DNA of 64,000 nt from Bolinopsis microptera (GCF_026151205.1 NC_087080.1:15819337-15883336), one strand, 5' to 3'. Shown: positions 21,801-32,991, numbered from the stretch's first letter. The notes: generated by a model from the letters alone, not told the origin. Numbers and translations are program-made.

Positions 21801-24071
21801 CTGCTGTTAAACAAACCAGAGGTAAGGGTTTTAACACTTCAACAACACTTCGTGTTGCACTTTGTCAAATAACCAGTGTGGTTTATTGTACAGTAACGGG
21901 TGATAACATAAAAATATAACTTTTTTTTCAAATCCTTTTATCGGGCGGAATAAGCGGATCAATTCATTTGTGGTCAAAATCAATGAAACAGTGTTAAAAT
22001 TTGGACAATTTTGAACAAAAAGAGTCAATGGCAAACACTCAGAAGCCTCTTGTTGTAGGCTTGGAGCAATTTCTTTCTTACAGCCACTGAAGTACAGTTT
22101 GCATCTAGGATTTTTTTAAAGTTCCATTTTTGTGTAATCACCCGTAACACTAGTTCAACACACACCATACTTCTGTCGAACTAGAGTGCGCTACCTGGAC
22201 TCTAGTTCGACACGCACCCCAGTTCGGCACGTACTGTAGTTCGACAAACCCTAACGTGAATCTAACGGTGCTACCTGAACTGTACATGTAGGTCGAAAGT
22301 TTGGAAAAAGAGAGGTATTTCCACATTATTAATTTCAGAATTCAGATTACATGAATTGTAAAGGGAGCATGGGTTGTACGGATGACATCCTGATATAAAG
22401 ATGTTTGTACTCATAAAGCAGGATTTTTAATTTAAATTGACCCCGGACTTGCTTGAATTTGCCAGGGCTAGTAGGGTGTCCTTAATTTTGACAGGTGAAG
22501 TTTACTAACCATTCAACCATAATCAATAAATGCACGAGCAGATGTCACGTGGTAAGACGTAGGAACACCACCCTCAATATACAGGGTCTGATGATTGCTA
22601 TAATATTGGAGGTCACATATTCTCACCATTCTCACCATTCTCACCATTCTTACCATTCTCACGCTACATTTTAATTTAAAGTGTCAAGGGTGAAAATAAT
22701 TAAAAAGGGAGGAATATTTTGCTACTGTTGCAGTAATTACAACGGGCATTCGTCAAAAGGTGAAAAGGTGTATGTTTGCAAAATAATTAATTTCACGTAG
22801 CTGTTCTATATCACATGATGATGAATAGCTATGTATAAACTATAATATGTATATTGTATAATAATTATATAATATACATTGTATAATGCATATTTATATA
22901 ATAGACGGTGAATAGACAATATTTTAAATATAATAGACGGTGAATCACCGGGTTATTTTGACTAGGGTAGTCAAATAATCCCACCTGAGATGATCTCCGT
23001 GCAGGGATTCCAAGTGGGTCATTTTCCTCCGGATATCTGACATTTCGAACTCTATGCTTGTTAGTTCGTCAGTGAAAGCAGGAGGCAGGATTGCACTGGA
23101 GTCGCCACGCTCTGAGTCAGTATTGAGGAGTGTGTCCACATCCCCACCAGACTAAGGGATATGGAGTTTTTAAAAAGGTTAAAGGTTAATAATTGTTAAT
23201 AAGAAGTTTGATGTGCAATGTGCAATGAGCATAGAACTCAAGACTCAAGAGAGATGGAAACTGTGTAGGACCTACACGAAAGATAGTGATATGTCATATC
23301 TAAATTCCAGAAATCAGCAACCGAAAAACTGTGCCAGCACATCCCAAGAAAGCGAAACAATAGTTCGCCGGAGCAGTTAACAGCGCTAAAACCTATGATG
23401 CACAACAGTTACTAAAGAGGGCTCATGTTAGCAATAAATCCATTATATTGTAACATTAAATAACATGCTCAATCGATGCACAGTAAGAATGTTAGATCAC
23501 GATTTTGTTACGGAACGAGTGATTGATTTCCCATTTATTCCATCATATTGTGATTTATTTATTGTTTAGAAGAACGGTAAACGAATATATGGAAATTGGT
23601 ACGAAATTCCAGTTTTTACGTGTTCAATCCAACGGAATCCGGTGGAATGATCACATGACTAGTTTTGTTATGTTGTCACATGATCTAGTGTATCATAGAA
23701 TATTAGCACAGTTTTACAAGCAATTATTGGATAGCAGCACATAAACAAGTTTCATACCTTTGCAACAATGTTAACAACTACAGGTTGGCTCTTCTGAAAG
23801 CAACAAACTAAACAATCAGCGCTTTTCCAGCACAACAATAGCTTCGAATTTTTATGTAACCATCAAAGCTAGATCATGAAAAATTAAACTGTGTAAAAAG
23901 CAAGAGGTAAAAGCAGAAAACCAAGAAAAAATGGCAGTAGATTTGACTCACGTCGTCTTGTCGATAGCTGACCGGACCCTGGAGTCTCCGCTTAGCACTC
24001 CTGTTGCGTTCTTTGCTGAATAGATTCCAGTGATCCGTAGTGACAAGAGGAAACTTTGGTACTCCGCTCAT
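15888..24071 (-). CDS. STX16: Syntaxin-16 (Qa-SNARE of the trans-Golgi network)
   Basis: This Qa-SNARE mediates fusion of endosome-derived vesicles with the trans-Golgi network. Seven exons join in phase: 24071-23952, 23151-22985, 17458-17275, 17038-16992, 16844-16724, 16415-16245 and 16025-15888, giving 315 aa (human protein about 325). The start is MSGVPKFPLVTTDHWNLF. An N-terminal helical (Habc) region includes KMTHLESLHGDHL and RGFHKCQNSIKLIGQRARN. The SNARE helix carries the zero-layer Gln in LVADQGTVLDRIDYN. A single membrane anchor (CIFIIFLALVILCMVVALFA) ends the protein with TKFKK. The length and order of all expected parts indicate an intact gene. The 5.5-kb intron 17459-22984 contains another gene on the same strand. 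The gene is convergent with the unrecognised gene ending at 15662. Confidence 0.95.
17648..17715. repeat. Perfect 22-bp inverted repeat with a 24-nt loop
   Basis: TTTATTTTGAATTGTAGTTGAC at 17648-17669 is exactly complementary to 17694-17715. It lies in the large syntaxin-16 intron, about 370 bp past the 3' end of the nested gene. It may be a small foldback element or an RNA hairpin. Confidence 0.85.
18030..18079. repeat. 13-14 bp tandem repeat after the nested gene's stop codon
   Basis: GGGGTAATAACA is repeated three to four times immediately downstream (minus-strand sense) of the stop at 18086. Confidence 0.8.
18086..19753 (-). CDS. Secreted papain-like pseudo-protease with galectin-like region and ShK domain, nested in a syntaxin-16 intron
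   Basis: Single-exon gene of 555 aa. The frame is open to 19852, but I choose the Met at 19753 because MKLLVLCFLLTQVYC is a good signal peptide. An I29-like propeptide follows (RLQIFKKNKDTL, LNFFALLDQTEW), then a C1A papain fold. The active-site segment reads GAYPSWG where papains have CGSCWAF, so the nucleophilic Cys is Ser, and the oxyanion-hole Gln is not visible. The later His (CNHFVIFV) and Asn (VQNSWGIDWG) are kept. A region of about 150 aa looks galectin-like (VVRIRVDEHFFAAF, FPHLHDYMELNIIEV). A C-terminal six-Cys ShK domain starts CRNTELGADCEMW and ends CAISCGNC. Loss of Cys predicts no ordinary cysteine-protease activity. A serine variant as in silicateins, or a binding role, are alternatives. 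The galectin assignment is tentative. Confidence 0.85.
   Translation of the reverse strand: MKLLVLCFLLTQVYCHSHFEQLWNEVVLKLDFKDAGIGPFENAEYEFGPESKSKRLQIFKKNKDTLKEVAPFKTYETELNFFALLDQTEWVRYLSAPNLDEFTLFKELLACYASLPGNLAPIDLGDFSAVVVNTRHSGAYPSWGIMAAVMHLEYLYKSLLHIPTSDVTIFSSQYFLNCIKGQDQSYRPSFPHEVWKTLRDHTFIGLEDEMKWSGVKQECKDTPPNALEEGMDLTSFHMISLGKDTMEKSLKRAPLTVCIHVEVDHIGFFFYQSGLFTDIVTGNLFVSCNHFVIFVSYADDHYLVQNSWGIDWGMKGKMAINRNSIVKYPIDQFIIFYPVLKYKEVQLTSRFAHFEIWDKQYARHYEDFYIDHGLEEGHIFEIRSNSTVDVKLRYLETAFTILTHTTSIYYKIVVNFKKKLVHQFAHLPQSSLGISDELTEEMRSPDSSPDRTVVRIRVDEHFFAAFLNDQPLKVFPHLHDYMELNIIEVTSDGEIEIAQLEEKIVPVLSPNSGGICRNTELGADCEMWSQIGYCQDTSQYQDFMEEGCAISCGNC
20346..20558 (+). CDS. Possible captured terminal exon with 3' UTR, gene unknown
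   Basis: After a good acceptor (CTCTACTCCTCAG), a 71-codon open frame runs to a TAA: it begins LEKNFHPKNITDLAGLL and ends VHNAIGPQNKI. It is followed by a UTR-like stretch with AATAAA at 20687-20692. The composition is protein-like and I do not recognise the family. It sits inside the block that duplicate unit B lacks, so it was either inserted into unit A or lost from unit B. No upstream exon is evident. It is on the strand opposite to its host genes. Confidence 0.45.
   Translation, partial: LEKNFHPKNITDLAGLLSDKTLDPTKFTATARAIHSILSMNEQFTASTVRAQISTQILPVHNAIGPQNKI
21243..21770 (-). pseudogene. Broken duplicate of the pseudo-protease 5' coding region
   Basis: This copies the first roughly 100 codons of the nested gene. 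It is disrupted by small insertions and frameshifts (for example an extra CGGTATG near 21340) and by a Harbinger-type MITE at 21567-21729, exactly at the start codon. The remainder of the gene was not duplicated. Confidence 0.85.
21567..21729. mobile_element. Harbinger-type MITE (163 bp) with G-runs
   Basis: The terminal inverted repeats GGTCGTTCACATATTACGTAAT and ATTACGTAATAATGTGAACGACC are flanked by TTA on both sides. Two runs of 9-10 G lie inside. It has the same ends as the element at 13343-13470. A lone right end of the same family is at 37543-37565. Confidence 0.85.
22610..22660. repeat. 10-bp tandem repeat (CTCACCATTC)n
   Basis: Four to five copies; the equivalent array in duplicate unit A is at 21048-21085. 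Confidence 0.85.
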
Positions 24072-24851
24072 GTTGTTGTGATTTGAAAAATGGAGTTTAC
24101 ATTCTAATTCTGGGAGTCGATATGTTACACTGGGTGGGTTTTTACACTAATGTAATGTCTAAATATCTCTAACCAGCTTTTAGATGTTCAAATCATCTTA
24201 ATAAATATATAAATTATAACTTGTGATGTTCGTAAAATTAAGAAATGGTTAATGGAAGGCATGGTACAGAAAAGAAAGAGGAAGGTATATTACCTTTAAA
24301 CGTATCAATTATTTCATTCAAAACTATCGTAAATTTAGCTTCATCTAAAATAAATAAGTTCTACAAACAGAGCTTAGCAAAAGTTAACCATATTTTGAAA
24401 GAAACTTGTTTATCATGTTTCAAATCTATGACTGAAATAATGACGTTTATTGCAAATGCAAACAAAACATGCAACAGCAAAATAAAACATTTACCGTTGA
24501 AATTCCTAACTGTCCTCGAGAAATTACCATATTTTCTACAATATTAAAATTAGGTAAAATTGGCATGCTTCACAAAAAATAAAATTATACCATGATAATG
24601 TTTTTACAGAACCAGCAGTGTATGAAAGACAGTTAAGTAATTGTTATTTATATTATTAATAAGGAAATATATTATGACCATCATTTAATTCTCAAAATAG
24701 TTCCCTTGATTGAATAAAATCAAAATAAGTCTGTCGTTCTTACATCTTTCCTCTATACTTGTGGACTCTCGTATGTATCATGGGGGGATTACCAAATAAG
24801 GTTATATAGGAAATAACTTTGTACTGATATCGGGTAGTTTACCAATTCTTT
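24072..24851. other. Intergenic region between syntaxin-16 and TM9SF3
   Basis: This is the upstream region of STX16 and the 3' flank of TM9SF3, both minus strand. The 100-codon open frame at 24245-24547 has no recognisable domain and is not called. Confidence 0.5.
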
Positions 24852-27800
24852 CTAGTCTATTTTAACCGTGGCATAGATCTTGTAAATGAATATCCTGCAT
24901 GCTAGATATCCGATTGTTCCTGAAATTTTTTGGTGATGATAGAAAATATGGATGGGAAGCTATAAACAGATGATTTTGATCAATGTTAAAAACAAGCACT
25001 CCAAAACTTCCTAGCTAGGTAATAATCATTAAGGTGACGGTCGGTTAAATAACTTTCACGACCCTTTACTTACCACACATGATACCAAAAGCAAGACTGA
25101 AAACGAACATGTTGGCGAAGTAGAAGACTGTCTGGAAAAGACCGTACATTCTGAAATACATTGCCATTAACCATACATAATGTTCCGCAAATATACACGC
25201 GTCAAAATCTACACGAAATACAATTTAAACTCGCGTGCGCACCAGATGATGTACGACGTAGCTCATGAAAATATCGATCGCGCGCTCCATTCAGTCCGAT
25301 TTTAATGTGATAAACTCAAAGATCATCGCCACGTTAGCTCAGAGCGAATTATCCCGAATTATCATCCAATATCCGGCATAAAATGCATATCAAAGCGATC
25401 CGATCTTACTTGGTCTTGAAAACGAAATAGTAGATAGCGTAGAGGTAGATGTAGAAACCAGTAGATGCTGCACTGAGAAAACTTGTCCACTGCCTGGAAA
25501 ATATCGATGTTTAGTAACCGAAGTCTGGGAATAAATCATTCAATTGTTTTGTTCTTCTTCTATATTCGGGAAAGGGTGTGCCCGCCGATTATTTCAAGAA
25601 GGAATTTCCTCCAGAAATTCATAATTCAGCACTTTCTTGAAGACTAAATCATAAAATTTCGCATACATCATATTATAGCAATACAGAGCAAGAAGAGGTC
25701 ATTGGCCAACTCAAATAGAACTTAAAACTTATGCTATATTTTGTAAATTTGTGACCATTCCAGGGGAAATCCCGATACACTTAAAAACGATGGGAAAGAT
25801 TGACTTACCATCGGTAATCCTCGCTATTAAGAAGGAAGTAGATGCAGACAATGGTAATGCAGATTGTAACAGCCATCAAGATGAGATAAACGAGCAACAT
25901 AAACCCGTATACATAGTAAATCTTGTACGCCCAAAATGATGTGAATATAAAGTACCTGGGGATTTTAAAGTTACCCTTGCGTCTCAAATACAGATAAAGA
26001 ATCTGGACAGTTCTTATTGTGATCTAAGATCACTTACATTTATTTATTAGTGCTTTAGGGGTACCGAACTTTCGGAGGAGTAAGTGAATTATAAGAGTTG
26101 AAGAATGATATCGTTATATTTTCGTACATTTCGATGAAAACTGAACCAAATGGTAGGATTCCTCCAGCGCACCCAATAAAACTTGGCTCCATAAACCACT
26201 TCTTCTCCGGAATTTGCCTGAAATAAATCCAATAAAAAACCAAGAAAGAATGTAATGCAGAATTTGTTCACCCAGATTTCGTGGGCGTGAAATACAAAAA
26301 CATATACAGTTTCATTTTACAAATCCATAAAATCTCGTCTTAAAGAAATATAACGATTACGATTGCTCTATCCCCGGCAATCATTACACCAACATGACAA
26401 CAGATGATGGATATTTCAAACCTGGGTACAGGGTTGATTCTACAGGGAGGTTTAGGAGTACCGGAGACGTTCCTCCCAAACACCGCCCCCACCATCGTCA
26501 GGGGCAGGATTATAAATAGACAGATTGACGCTATCGCTATCTGGCAATAATAAAGGATCACTTTTTTGGAAATATGTAATTTTTTCCTGTTATGATTGGA
26601 AAATGTGTAATGTGATACGTGCGCATGATACAATATAGTGTGTAATATATAGTACTGCGCCACTGTTATTTGTTTTGAAACTTCCCGCCAGCCAGTCTGA
26701 GGTGACTCGCAGTCTGTCCTCATAATCTCTGGCAACCCTCGCGAAAAATTATCGGTTACCAGAGTCCAGGACTTTTGGGGGAAATAATTCCCGGAAAATA
26801 TTATAAGCCCTCTAGAACTGTTCTGTTTACGAGTAACCAGAGAGGGACTACAAAGGAATTTAGAGACAATAACTCTACATTTAACTAGAGCACTAGATTC
26901 CGACATTCTAATTTTTATCAAACAATTGAAATTAAGGACCAGATACAAGGTTGAACGATTGTTTATCTTAGCTACATGAAATTAGGAAAGTTTCAGTATA
27001 ATATCCTCTAGCTGCTATTTTCATTCTTTTATTTTAGTTAAATTCCATTAATTGATCATTATATCATCTTGTCACTAATTAAGTAATTAAGCTACTAATA
27101 GTAATTAACAGGTACTTACCATACTGGTGAATGGGATTGCTTTGGCACTGTGGTAGGAGATAGCAATGAAGTTGATGAAGAAAGAAGTTGAGCACACAAC
27201 ACCAGGAAACAGACTCGCTCCAACTAACGACTGTCTGATCCACCGGCGACCTGGTTTTATATCGATTTATTGTCATGAGACTCGTCGGCTATAGTCGGCT
27301 ATAGCCGGCTAATTGTAGATATTTTTTAAAGAATATTATCTAACTTGGACTATAACCTCCGGTTCCATCAGATGATGTAGAGTCGAAGCCGCCAACTTAC
27401 ACTGTAAAGATTTGAAAGCGCGAACAACGAAAACCAACATAAAGCTCAAGCCAAAGAAAATACCCACCTCCGAGTTGAGAATAAAGTGCACCGCCGGTGT
27501 ACCCATTAATGGGGGAGGTAGCAGCGTACACGAATATTGCAGTAGAGAGGATACTACCTCTCTCCGTCCACAACTTCTCTGTAACAGCCAGGAGGATGAT
27601 TACGAGTGCTGCACAGGAGAGCTGACAGCCAGTGCCGATCAGGGTGCTGAAGAAGAGAGAGTGTGCGCTTGGTCTGAACACGTCACCGTGGATCTGAGAA
27701 GGGTGCATGTTTTAGTTAATGTTTTTATCTAATGAGACTTTGTGTACTTCCAATATATCTGCAAAATTAAATAACAAGGGAATGTGACAGTTAGAGGGCC

Positions 27801-29329
27801 TGTAAGTACTGGAAAACTTAATTTGAAGAAAATGAAAGACTTCTAATCAATATACGAAAAGATAACATTACATTTACAGCTTTAAGAATTGATATTTTGC
27901 ACATGAAAATCACCTGTTTCCATCCATACTCGTCACCCAAATCTCTCTCAATATCGTCCAAATCATCATCTTTACTGTACCTCTGGTAATCTTTCCTTAA
28001 CGTTCTCATCAATATCATGGCCACCAAACCGACCAGGAATATCACCATCATGAAGGAGTTGAAGATAGAGAACCAGTGAATCTGTAATCCATGTCATTAT
28101 TATATCGTTTTAAAATTGTCAATTTCGCAAACACATACTTGCTTAGTGTAAATATGAAGTCTCAATTCATGGCTTCCAGGTTCAATCTTGATAATTGAGC
28201 TTCAACAATAAGTTTCAAGATATAACCTTGTGTTTGAAGAAAGACGCGTCCAAGTATTTATCGTATCTATCCTTAAACTCGACACTACTTTCAGTCCATG
28301 TGACTTCATATGACATTTCCAGGGTGGTTCCCTCAGCGACCATAGTTTTCTTCTCAGTTGTCACAGAAACATCCACAATCCTGTTACCGTTGTATGCAAT
28401 CTCAATTTTCCTGAAAACGTTATATATAGAAATAGAGTGGGACACCATACTACAACAGCAGAGAATATGAAAGGAGGTGACCTTTTTTGTGCCCAGAATC
28501 TCCGAGGGGATAAAATTGCCGAAAATTAAGCTCTCCTCCCATAGTAATTTGGAGATTGAAGTGTACAGCAATCGTAGCTAAATTACCTGTGAGTCCAAAC
28601 AGTATACTCCTTCTCATTCTTCTCTCCGACAATAGCCCATATGGGCAGATCATCAAGATACATCTGATACCAGTAGTGGTTCTTGATAGCGTACACCAAC
28701 AATTTGTGGTCCTTTTTCGTCAGGGGCTGCCTACAGTACACATTACTCGCTACATTCTCTGAAAGTAAAAGTTTTCTTTAGTTTTTCTAAGAGATTCTTG
28801 TTCGAATAATGACAAAAGGTATTATGATTCCTCCTACAAGCTTGATAAAAATGAAAAACTAAAATTAGAACTTTAATAGCATAACCTACTTTTGAACTGA
28901 ATATCAAGTCCGCTGAAAGCTAACTCGACCCCTAAAATATTCTCTCCCAGAGTTTCGTGGTAATGTGATATTCCCTGTCTGGGCCCCTTGCAGAAGGGCA
29001 AGGAAAAGTACTTGTAAGTTTCTTGTTGGTTGTGATAGGGCCCCACTGTGTTCATCCATAGTACTACTTCTTCCCCATCTTCGTACTGAGACACCAAATT
29101 GTTATTGACATATTTTGATAATTGTGGTAAGTTCACTAATTTAACCTTTCGGTAAAATGTATTATCTAGATCTCAAAATATTTCATAAAAGCTCATTATA
29201 CAATATATACACTATACAGTATACATATGAGTAATACACAGTATACATATTACATACCTTGTGATCATGCTCATCTGCAAGAACAAAATCTGCAAAGATT
29301 AAAAAGCATATGATTATAGCATTCCACAT
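24852..29329 (-). CDS. TM9SF3: Transmembrane 9 superfamily member 3 (nonaspanin)
   Basis: This nine-span Golgi/endosomal membrane protein belongs to a family implicated in sorting of transmembrane cargo. Thirteen exons join in phase: 29329-29258, 29085-28890, 28758-28587, 28410-28227, 28081-27914, 27693-27468, 27250-27120, 26540-26422, 26217-26128, 25955-25809, 25493-25410, 25150-25074 and 24919-24852. The product is 577 aa (human TM9SF3 about 589). A signal peptide ([18 protein letters not shown]) is followed by the lumenal domain with [19 protein letters not shown] and [13 protein letters not shown]. The TM9SF3-type loop [19 protein letters not shown] and the family core [12 protein letters not shown] come next, then the last membrane spans. 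The C-terminus IYATVKID matches the conserved tail, whose Lys-x-Asp ending is a known retention signal in this family. All parts are present, so the gene appears intact. Confidence 0.97.
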
Positions 29330-29949
29330 AACCGATTCTGATAACAATCACAATCACAAGCACCAAGCAATTACCACTTCAGCATGTCATCATCTACAAG
29401 AAGAATGGTTAAAGAAACAACATAATCATTGTAGCGTGATCGATAAAATTATGGTTTTGTCCGGTTTTTCATTAAGAACTTTATGTTTTGATTCATTTTG
29501 CATGTAAATATGACATCTTGAAAGAATTTTTGTCAAAGAAAACATAATTAATAATAATAAACGACACATAAATACTTATTTTAAAGTTAAGATATTATTG
29601 AAAAAACAAGTTATATATCATCAATAGTATACATTTACAGTTATCATAATATGTGTAAATCCTGTTTGTGTCATGAATATCACATCTATCAATCTCAAAC
29701 ATGAATATTAAGAGAAGTTTGAAAGATTTAATGTGATATTCTACCCTCACTTGTCAATTGTAACATTCTTTAGGGTGAAAACTGGCTCTTCAAATGCTTA
29801 AATATTTCAACTTCCACAAATGCACTTCCTATCGGTCAAATGTCAGCTAATGATGCCTTGATCGTTGACAGGACTAAATACACCAAGGCCATATAAAATG
29901 TCTTCTGTGAAAAGAATGGAGAGTATCATGAGTGTCCATCATTAGATTA
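29330..29949. other. Intergenic region between TM9SF3 and CNOT9
   Basis: AT-rich sequence that must hold the TM9SF3 promoter and the CNOT9 3' UTR and polyadenylation site. I see no repeat or extra gene. Confidence 0.5.
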
Positions 29950-30813
29950 TTAAAACTGCTGTGGGGTGTTTTTGGAATTGCTGAGATTGCGTTGCAGCAT
30001 TTGGACCCACCTCTTGGTGCTGTTATCATCCTGCTTGATCATCTTGTTAATGCTTCCATCTTTCAATTGCTCTGGCATGAGAGTGCGATTTAGTGCTTCT
30101 TTGGCCCTTGGGTTGTCTGTCAAGCGCAAGTAGCACCTCACTACATGCTTTAAAAGTCTCCCAGAGGGCTCTCTGACTAGACTGTCAACCATTGACTGTA
30201 GAACACTCGTGACACTCTTGAATCTCTCATAGGTATAACAGATGTAAGCAAGTCCATGATCATCAAGCAAGATCTTTTGAAGGATGAAAGTAGCAACAGT
30301 TTTGCTGAGTTCACTTCCGTGCTCCATGATTCTTAGCAGCAATGGAATTATTTCAGTGTTTAACAAGAACTGAATAACCTCCTTGTCATCAGGTTTAACC
30401 AAAGCACCCACAACACCAAGACTAGTCAGTCTCAGATACTCAAACTGACGGAGTTTAGATGTGGTGTGTAAGAAAGGATACAAGAACAGTGGAATATTAG
30501 CCATCAGGAAGTAAGATCTTGTCTCCTGATGAGAAGCAACACATTGCAATAGAGCAAGAGCATTGCATACGCTGTTACTCTGCTGAGCAGTGAGTTGGGG
30601 AGGTGATATAAGGGGATAAATTGCAATAATTTCTTGTAATAGAGCTGTTATTGTTCCAAATGAATGCCACAGCAAAGGAGCAAGATCTGGAACTAATTCT
30701 CGTTTCTTGCTCAGTTCTGCAAGTGATTGTTCCCTTGTTTCTGGATTCAAAAGGTTCTGTACCCATTGATAAATCTGCTCCCGGTCGACAGTTGCTTTTG
30801 GACTGCTAGTCAT
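29950..30813 (-). CDS. CNOT9: CCR4-NOT complex subunit 9 (Rcd1/CAF40), intronless
   Basis: This armadillo-repeat scaffold of the CCR4-NOT deadenylase links RNA-binding adaptors and GW182/TNRC6 to mRNA decay. One uninterrupted frame of 287 aa (human protein 299) covers the whole Rcd1 domain. It contains the strongly conserved blocks [76 protein letters not shown] and [20 protein letters not shown]. The Met chosen is the first in frame and gives a typical N-terminus ([10 protein letters not shown]). Its neighbours have many introns and CNOT9 in vertebrates is intron-containing, so this copy may be a retrocopy or may have lost introns. The frame is intact and conserved, arguing for function. A hAT element lies 126 bp upstream. 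Confidence 0.96.
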   Translation of the reverse strand: MTSSPKATVDREQIYQWVQNLLNPETREQSLAELSKKRELVPDLAPLLWHSFGTITALLQEIIAIYPLISPPQLTAQQSNSVCNALALLQCVASHQETRSYFLMANIPLFLYPFLHTTSKLRQFEYLRLTSLGVVGALVKPDDKEVIQFLLNTEIIPLLLRIMEHGSELSKTVATFILQKILLDDHGLAYICYTYERFKSVTSVLQSMVDSLVREPSGRLLKHVVRCYLRLTDNPRAKEALNRTLMPEQLKDGSINKMIKQDDNSTKRWVQMLQRNLSNSKNTPQQF

Positions 30814-30947
30814 AACTGAAGCAAATTTTGGAAATTTAGTAACATAAAATCTTTAAATCAACAACTATTGTATGTGCAGGTTATAGATCTGGAAACTGAT
30901 TGAGAAGTGAGCCATTCCCAACACGTGACAGTGATTTTCCTTTCAGC

Positions 30948-31539
30948 CAGAGGCGGCTCGTGGGAGCTGGCTGGCAGTTTTGTTGGGGGTCCAATCGATG
31001 GACTGGGGGGAGGGAGGGGGCTTGGGAGCCGGCTCAAGCTGATCCCTCCAAACTACCGATTACATTACACACAGGGCCTTGTAAATGTAATGTGTAACAC
31101 TTTACAGGCGACAGCAAACAAACACAAATACTTATAACATGGGTGAAACAGGACACCAGTCCACACGTGTACGATCTCAGCCGCGCAGTATCATATAGCA
31201 GTCAAATTGCAAAGGGTCCTGGACCCCCAAATCGAGGCAAATCATAATAGATTACCTATAGTGGGATGCGCACGATGTGCTTTGTACCGTTTACAATTAA
31301 CTATGTGTTAAAACTGCGCGGCTGAGTGGTCCAGGACTCCCTACAACTAAACACAAAATATCACGAAGATCACGCGTGCGCTTACATTAAAACGTATGAT
31401 AGTAAATGAAGACCTTTATATTGCGATTTGTTATTTCCTAACACTATTACTAATTACTATTTCTATTTTAAGCACCAGCCACCAGATAATAATTTTAAGG
31501 CGTCCACGGACGCCTGGACGCCCTCAATAGCCGCCTCTG
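30948..31539. mobile_element. Non-autonomous hAT transposon (592 bp)
   Basis: The terminal inverted repeats CAGAGGCGGCT / AGCCGCCTCTG are exact. They are flanked by the perfect 8-bp target duplication CTTTCAGC at 30940-30947 and 31540-31547. Both the TIR sequence and the duplication length are typical of hAT elements. No transposase frame is inside. Confidence 0.92.
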
Positions 31540-31547
31540 CTTTCAGC

Positions 31548-32354
31548 TTCAATATTGAACAATATTGTTTGATGCAACCTCCCCAACAGTATCCATATTC
31601 GTAAATTAGACCTCATAAATTTTTGACGTTGCATTAAACTATTAACTAAAGGTTTTCAATAATGCAAGAAAAGAACACACTAGGAAAGAAAGTAATACAA
31701 TTTAGAAATTGAATTACTGTACAACGATTTTTATACATTTTCATAAATTGAGGATGTTGTTATAAATATAGAAGGATGAGGGTAATGGGCACTATGTGTA
31801 ACCTATGTATCGACTAAATGTTTTAATATCTATCCAATATTGGGCATATGAGTGAACTGGAATAAACTATAACATTAACATACGTTTCATTTCCCTTTTC
31901 AAGCGTATAATTGCATACCAGCTAGCCATGCCAGATGGCCTGCATGTTTTGTGTGCAGAAAAGGGATCTATGCCAAGCATAGCTAATAAACTTTCGGTTT
32001 AATCATTTAATTACAAACAAACAATCTAATAACATTTATGGGCTCCCATGCCATGTTGATAAGTTTAAGAATTGATCAAATATATTCTATATCGTAAATT
32101 TGTCCACCTTCACCGTAAATCAATATGAATTTCGAAACAATCTGTGTGCACTGAAAGAGACCCTGAGTGCTAGTATCTTTTTGTAGCGCCCATCCCTTTT
32201 TTCAAACCTTAGGGGTACCCTTTGAATTTTGATCTTTTGGTAGGGCCCCTCATTTAGCCCTCAATTACGATTTTCTGATCATTTCAATGAGTGATTTCGC
32301 ATAAATCCAACGAATCCTTATAGCTATTCTATTAGCTATCTCCATAAACTAAGT
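31548..32354. other. Intergenic stretch without recognised features
   Basis: AT-rich sequence with no exon, repeat or transposon end that I can support. Confidence 0.5.
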
Positions 32355-32424
32355 TACAGTTAAATTTGAAGCCTGGACCTTCTGCTCAGAAAGCGAATGC
32401 TCTGACTAGGCCATCCAAACAATA
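32355..32424 (-). mobile_element. Possible tRNA-derived SINE head
   Basis: The reverse strand reads GGATGGCCTAGTCAGAGC (A-box-like, 32416-32399) and later CCAGGCTTCAAATTT (B-box-like, 32377-32362), spaced as in a tRNA. The cloverleaf is poor, so it is more likely a decayed SINE than a tRNA gene. Confidence 0.4.
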
Positions 32425-32739
32425 AGCCCCGGATAGGAGGAGGACTACACCAGATATTGGTGGCACCAATGACCAATTCGAGCAGTAGTTAACTAGTCAT
32501 TAATCAAAAATCATTAAACAGCTTTAATAATTTTGTACATGGTTATTGGGCACCAAAGAAACATTGCATTTTATGATTAATACTGTTACTGTTCGCATAA
32601 AACACCCCTATAATTAAAGAGTATTTTGGTAGCGCTTCTTTTTTTTATCTAGACACTTATTTTACTTCGGAGTATTCCAACAGCCATATTGTTACACAAG
32701 TGCAACCAGCCAATTACAGGAAGCCGAAGGATTTGTTTT

Positions 32740-32991
32740 TAGCCAGTGACGGTTAAGGTAGTGTGTACCATACTTTCTTCGCCCGAGACTTTGCTGCAAT
32801 GTGCAGCTCCTCATTTAACCCTCACACCCGATTTCTCGAGTATTCGGCTGAGTAGACCGGGGGGCTGCATAGACCACTCACGATCCTTAGCTGAATGTCA
32901 ACGACACTCACCCCACGACCAGGCAGGCAGTGGGATTTGAACCCGCAATCTCACGATTGCAAAGCTGGCTAACCAACTGCGCTACCTGGCC
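32740..32991 (-). mobile_element. tRNA-derived SINE
   Basis: The head at 32991-32917 has a 7-bp acceptor-like pairing (GGCCAGG with CCTGGTC, one G-T), an A box TAGCGCAGTTGG and a perfect B box GGTTCAAATCC (32943-32933). A tail of about 180 bp follows. The anticodon arm is not canonical, so it is a SINE rather than a functional tRNA. Confidence 0.7.

Larger units (their letters stand above)
19436..22835. repeat. Tandem duplication: 5' part and upstream region of the nested pseudo-protease gene
   Basis: Unit A (19436-21242) and unit B (21243 to about 22835) match over most of their length. Both start with CTTGAATAGTGTAAACTCG. Each unit contains about 300 bp of N-terminal coding sequence, the upstream sequence and an end reading CATGATGATGAATAGCT. 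Unit A carries an extra block of about 425 bp (20312-20737). Unit B carries a 163-bp MITE (21567-21729). Confidence 0.9.

Noticed and set aside
24245-24547. 100-codon plus-strand open frame as a gene
   Set aside because: No domain, splice or promoter support; AT-rich composition fits chance.
32917-32991. Functional tRNA gene
   Set aside because: A and B boxes and acceptor pairing are present, but the D and anticodon arms are not canonical and a SINE-like tail follows.
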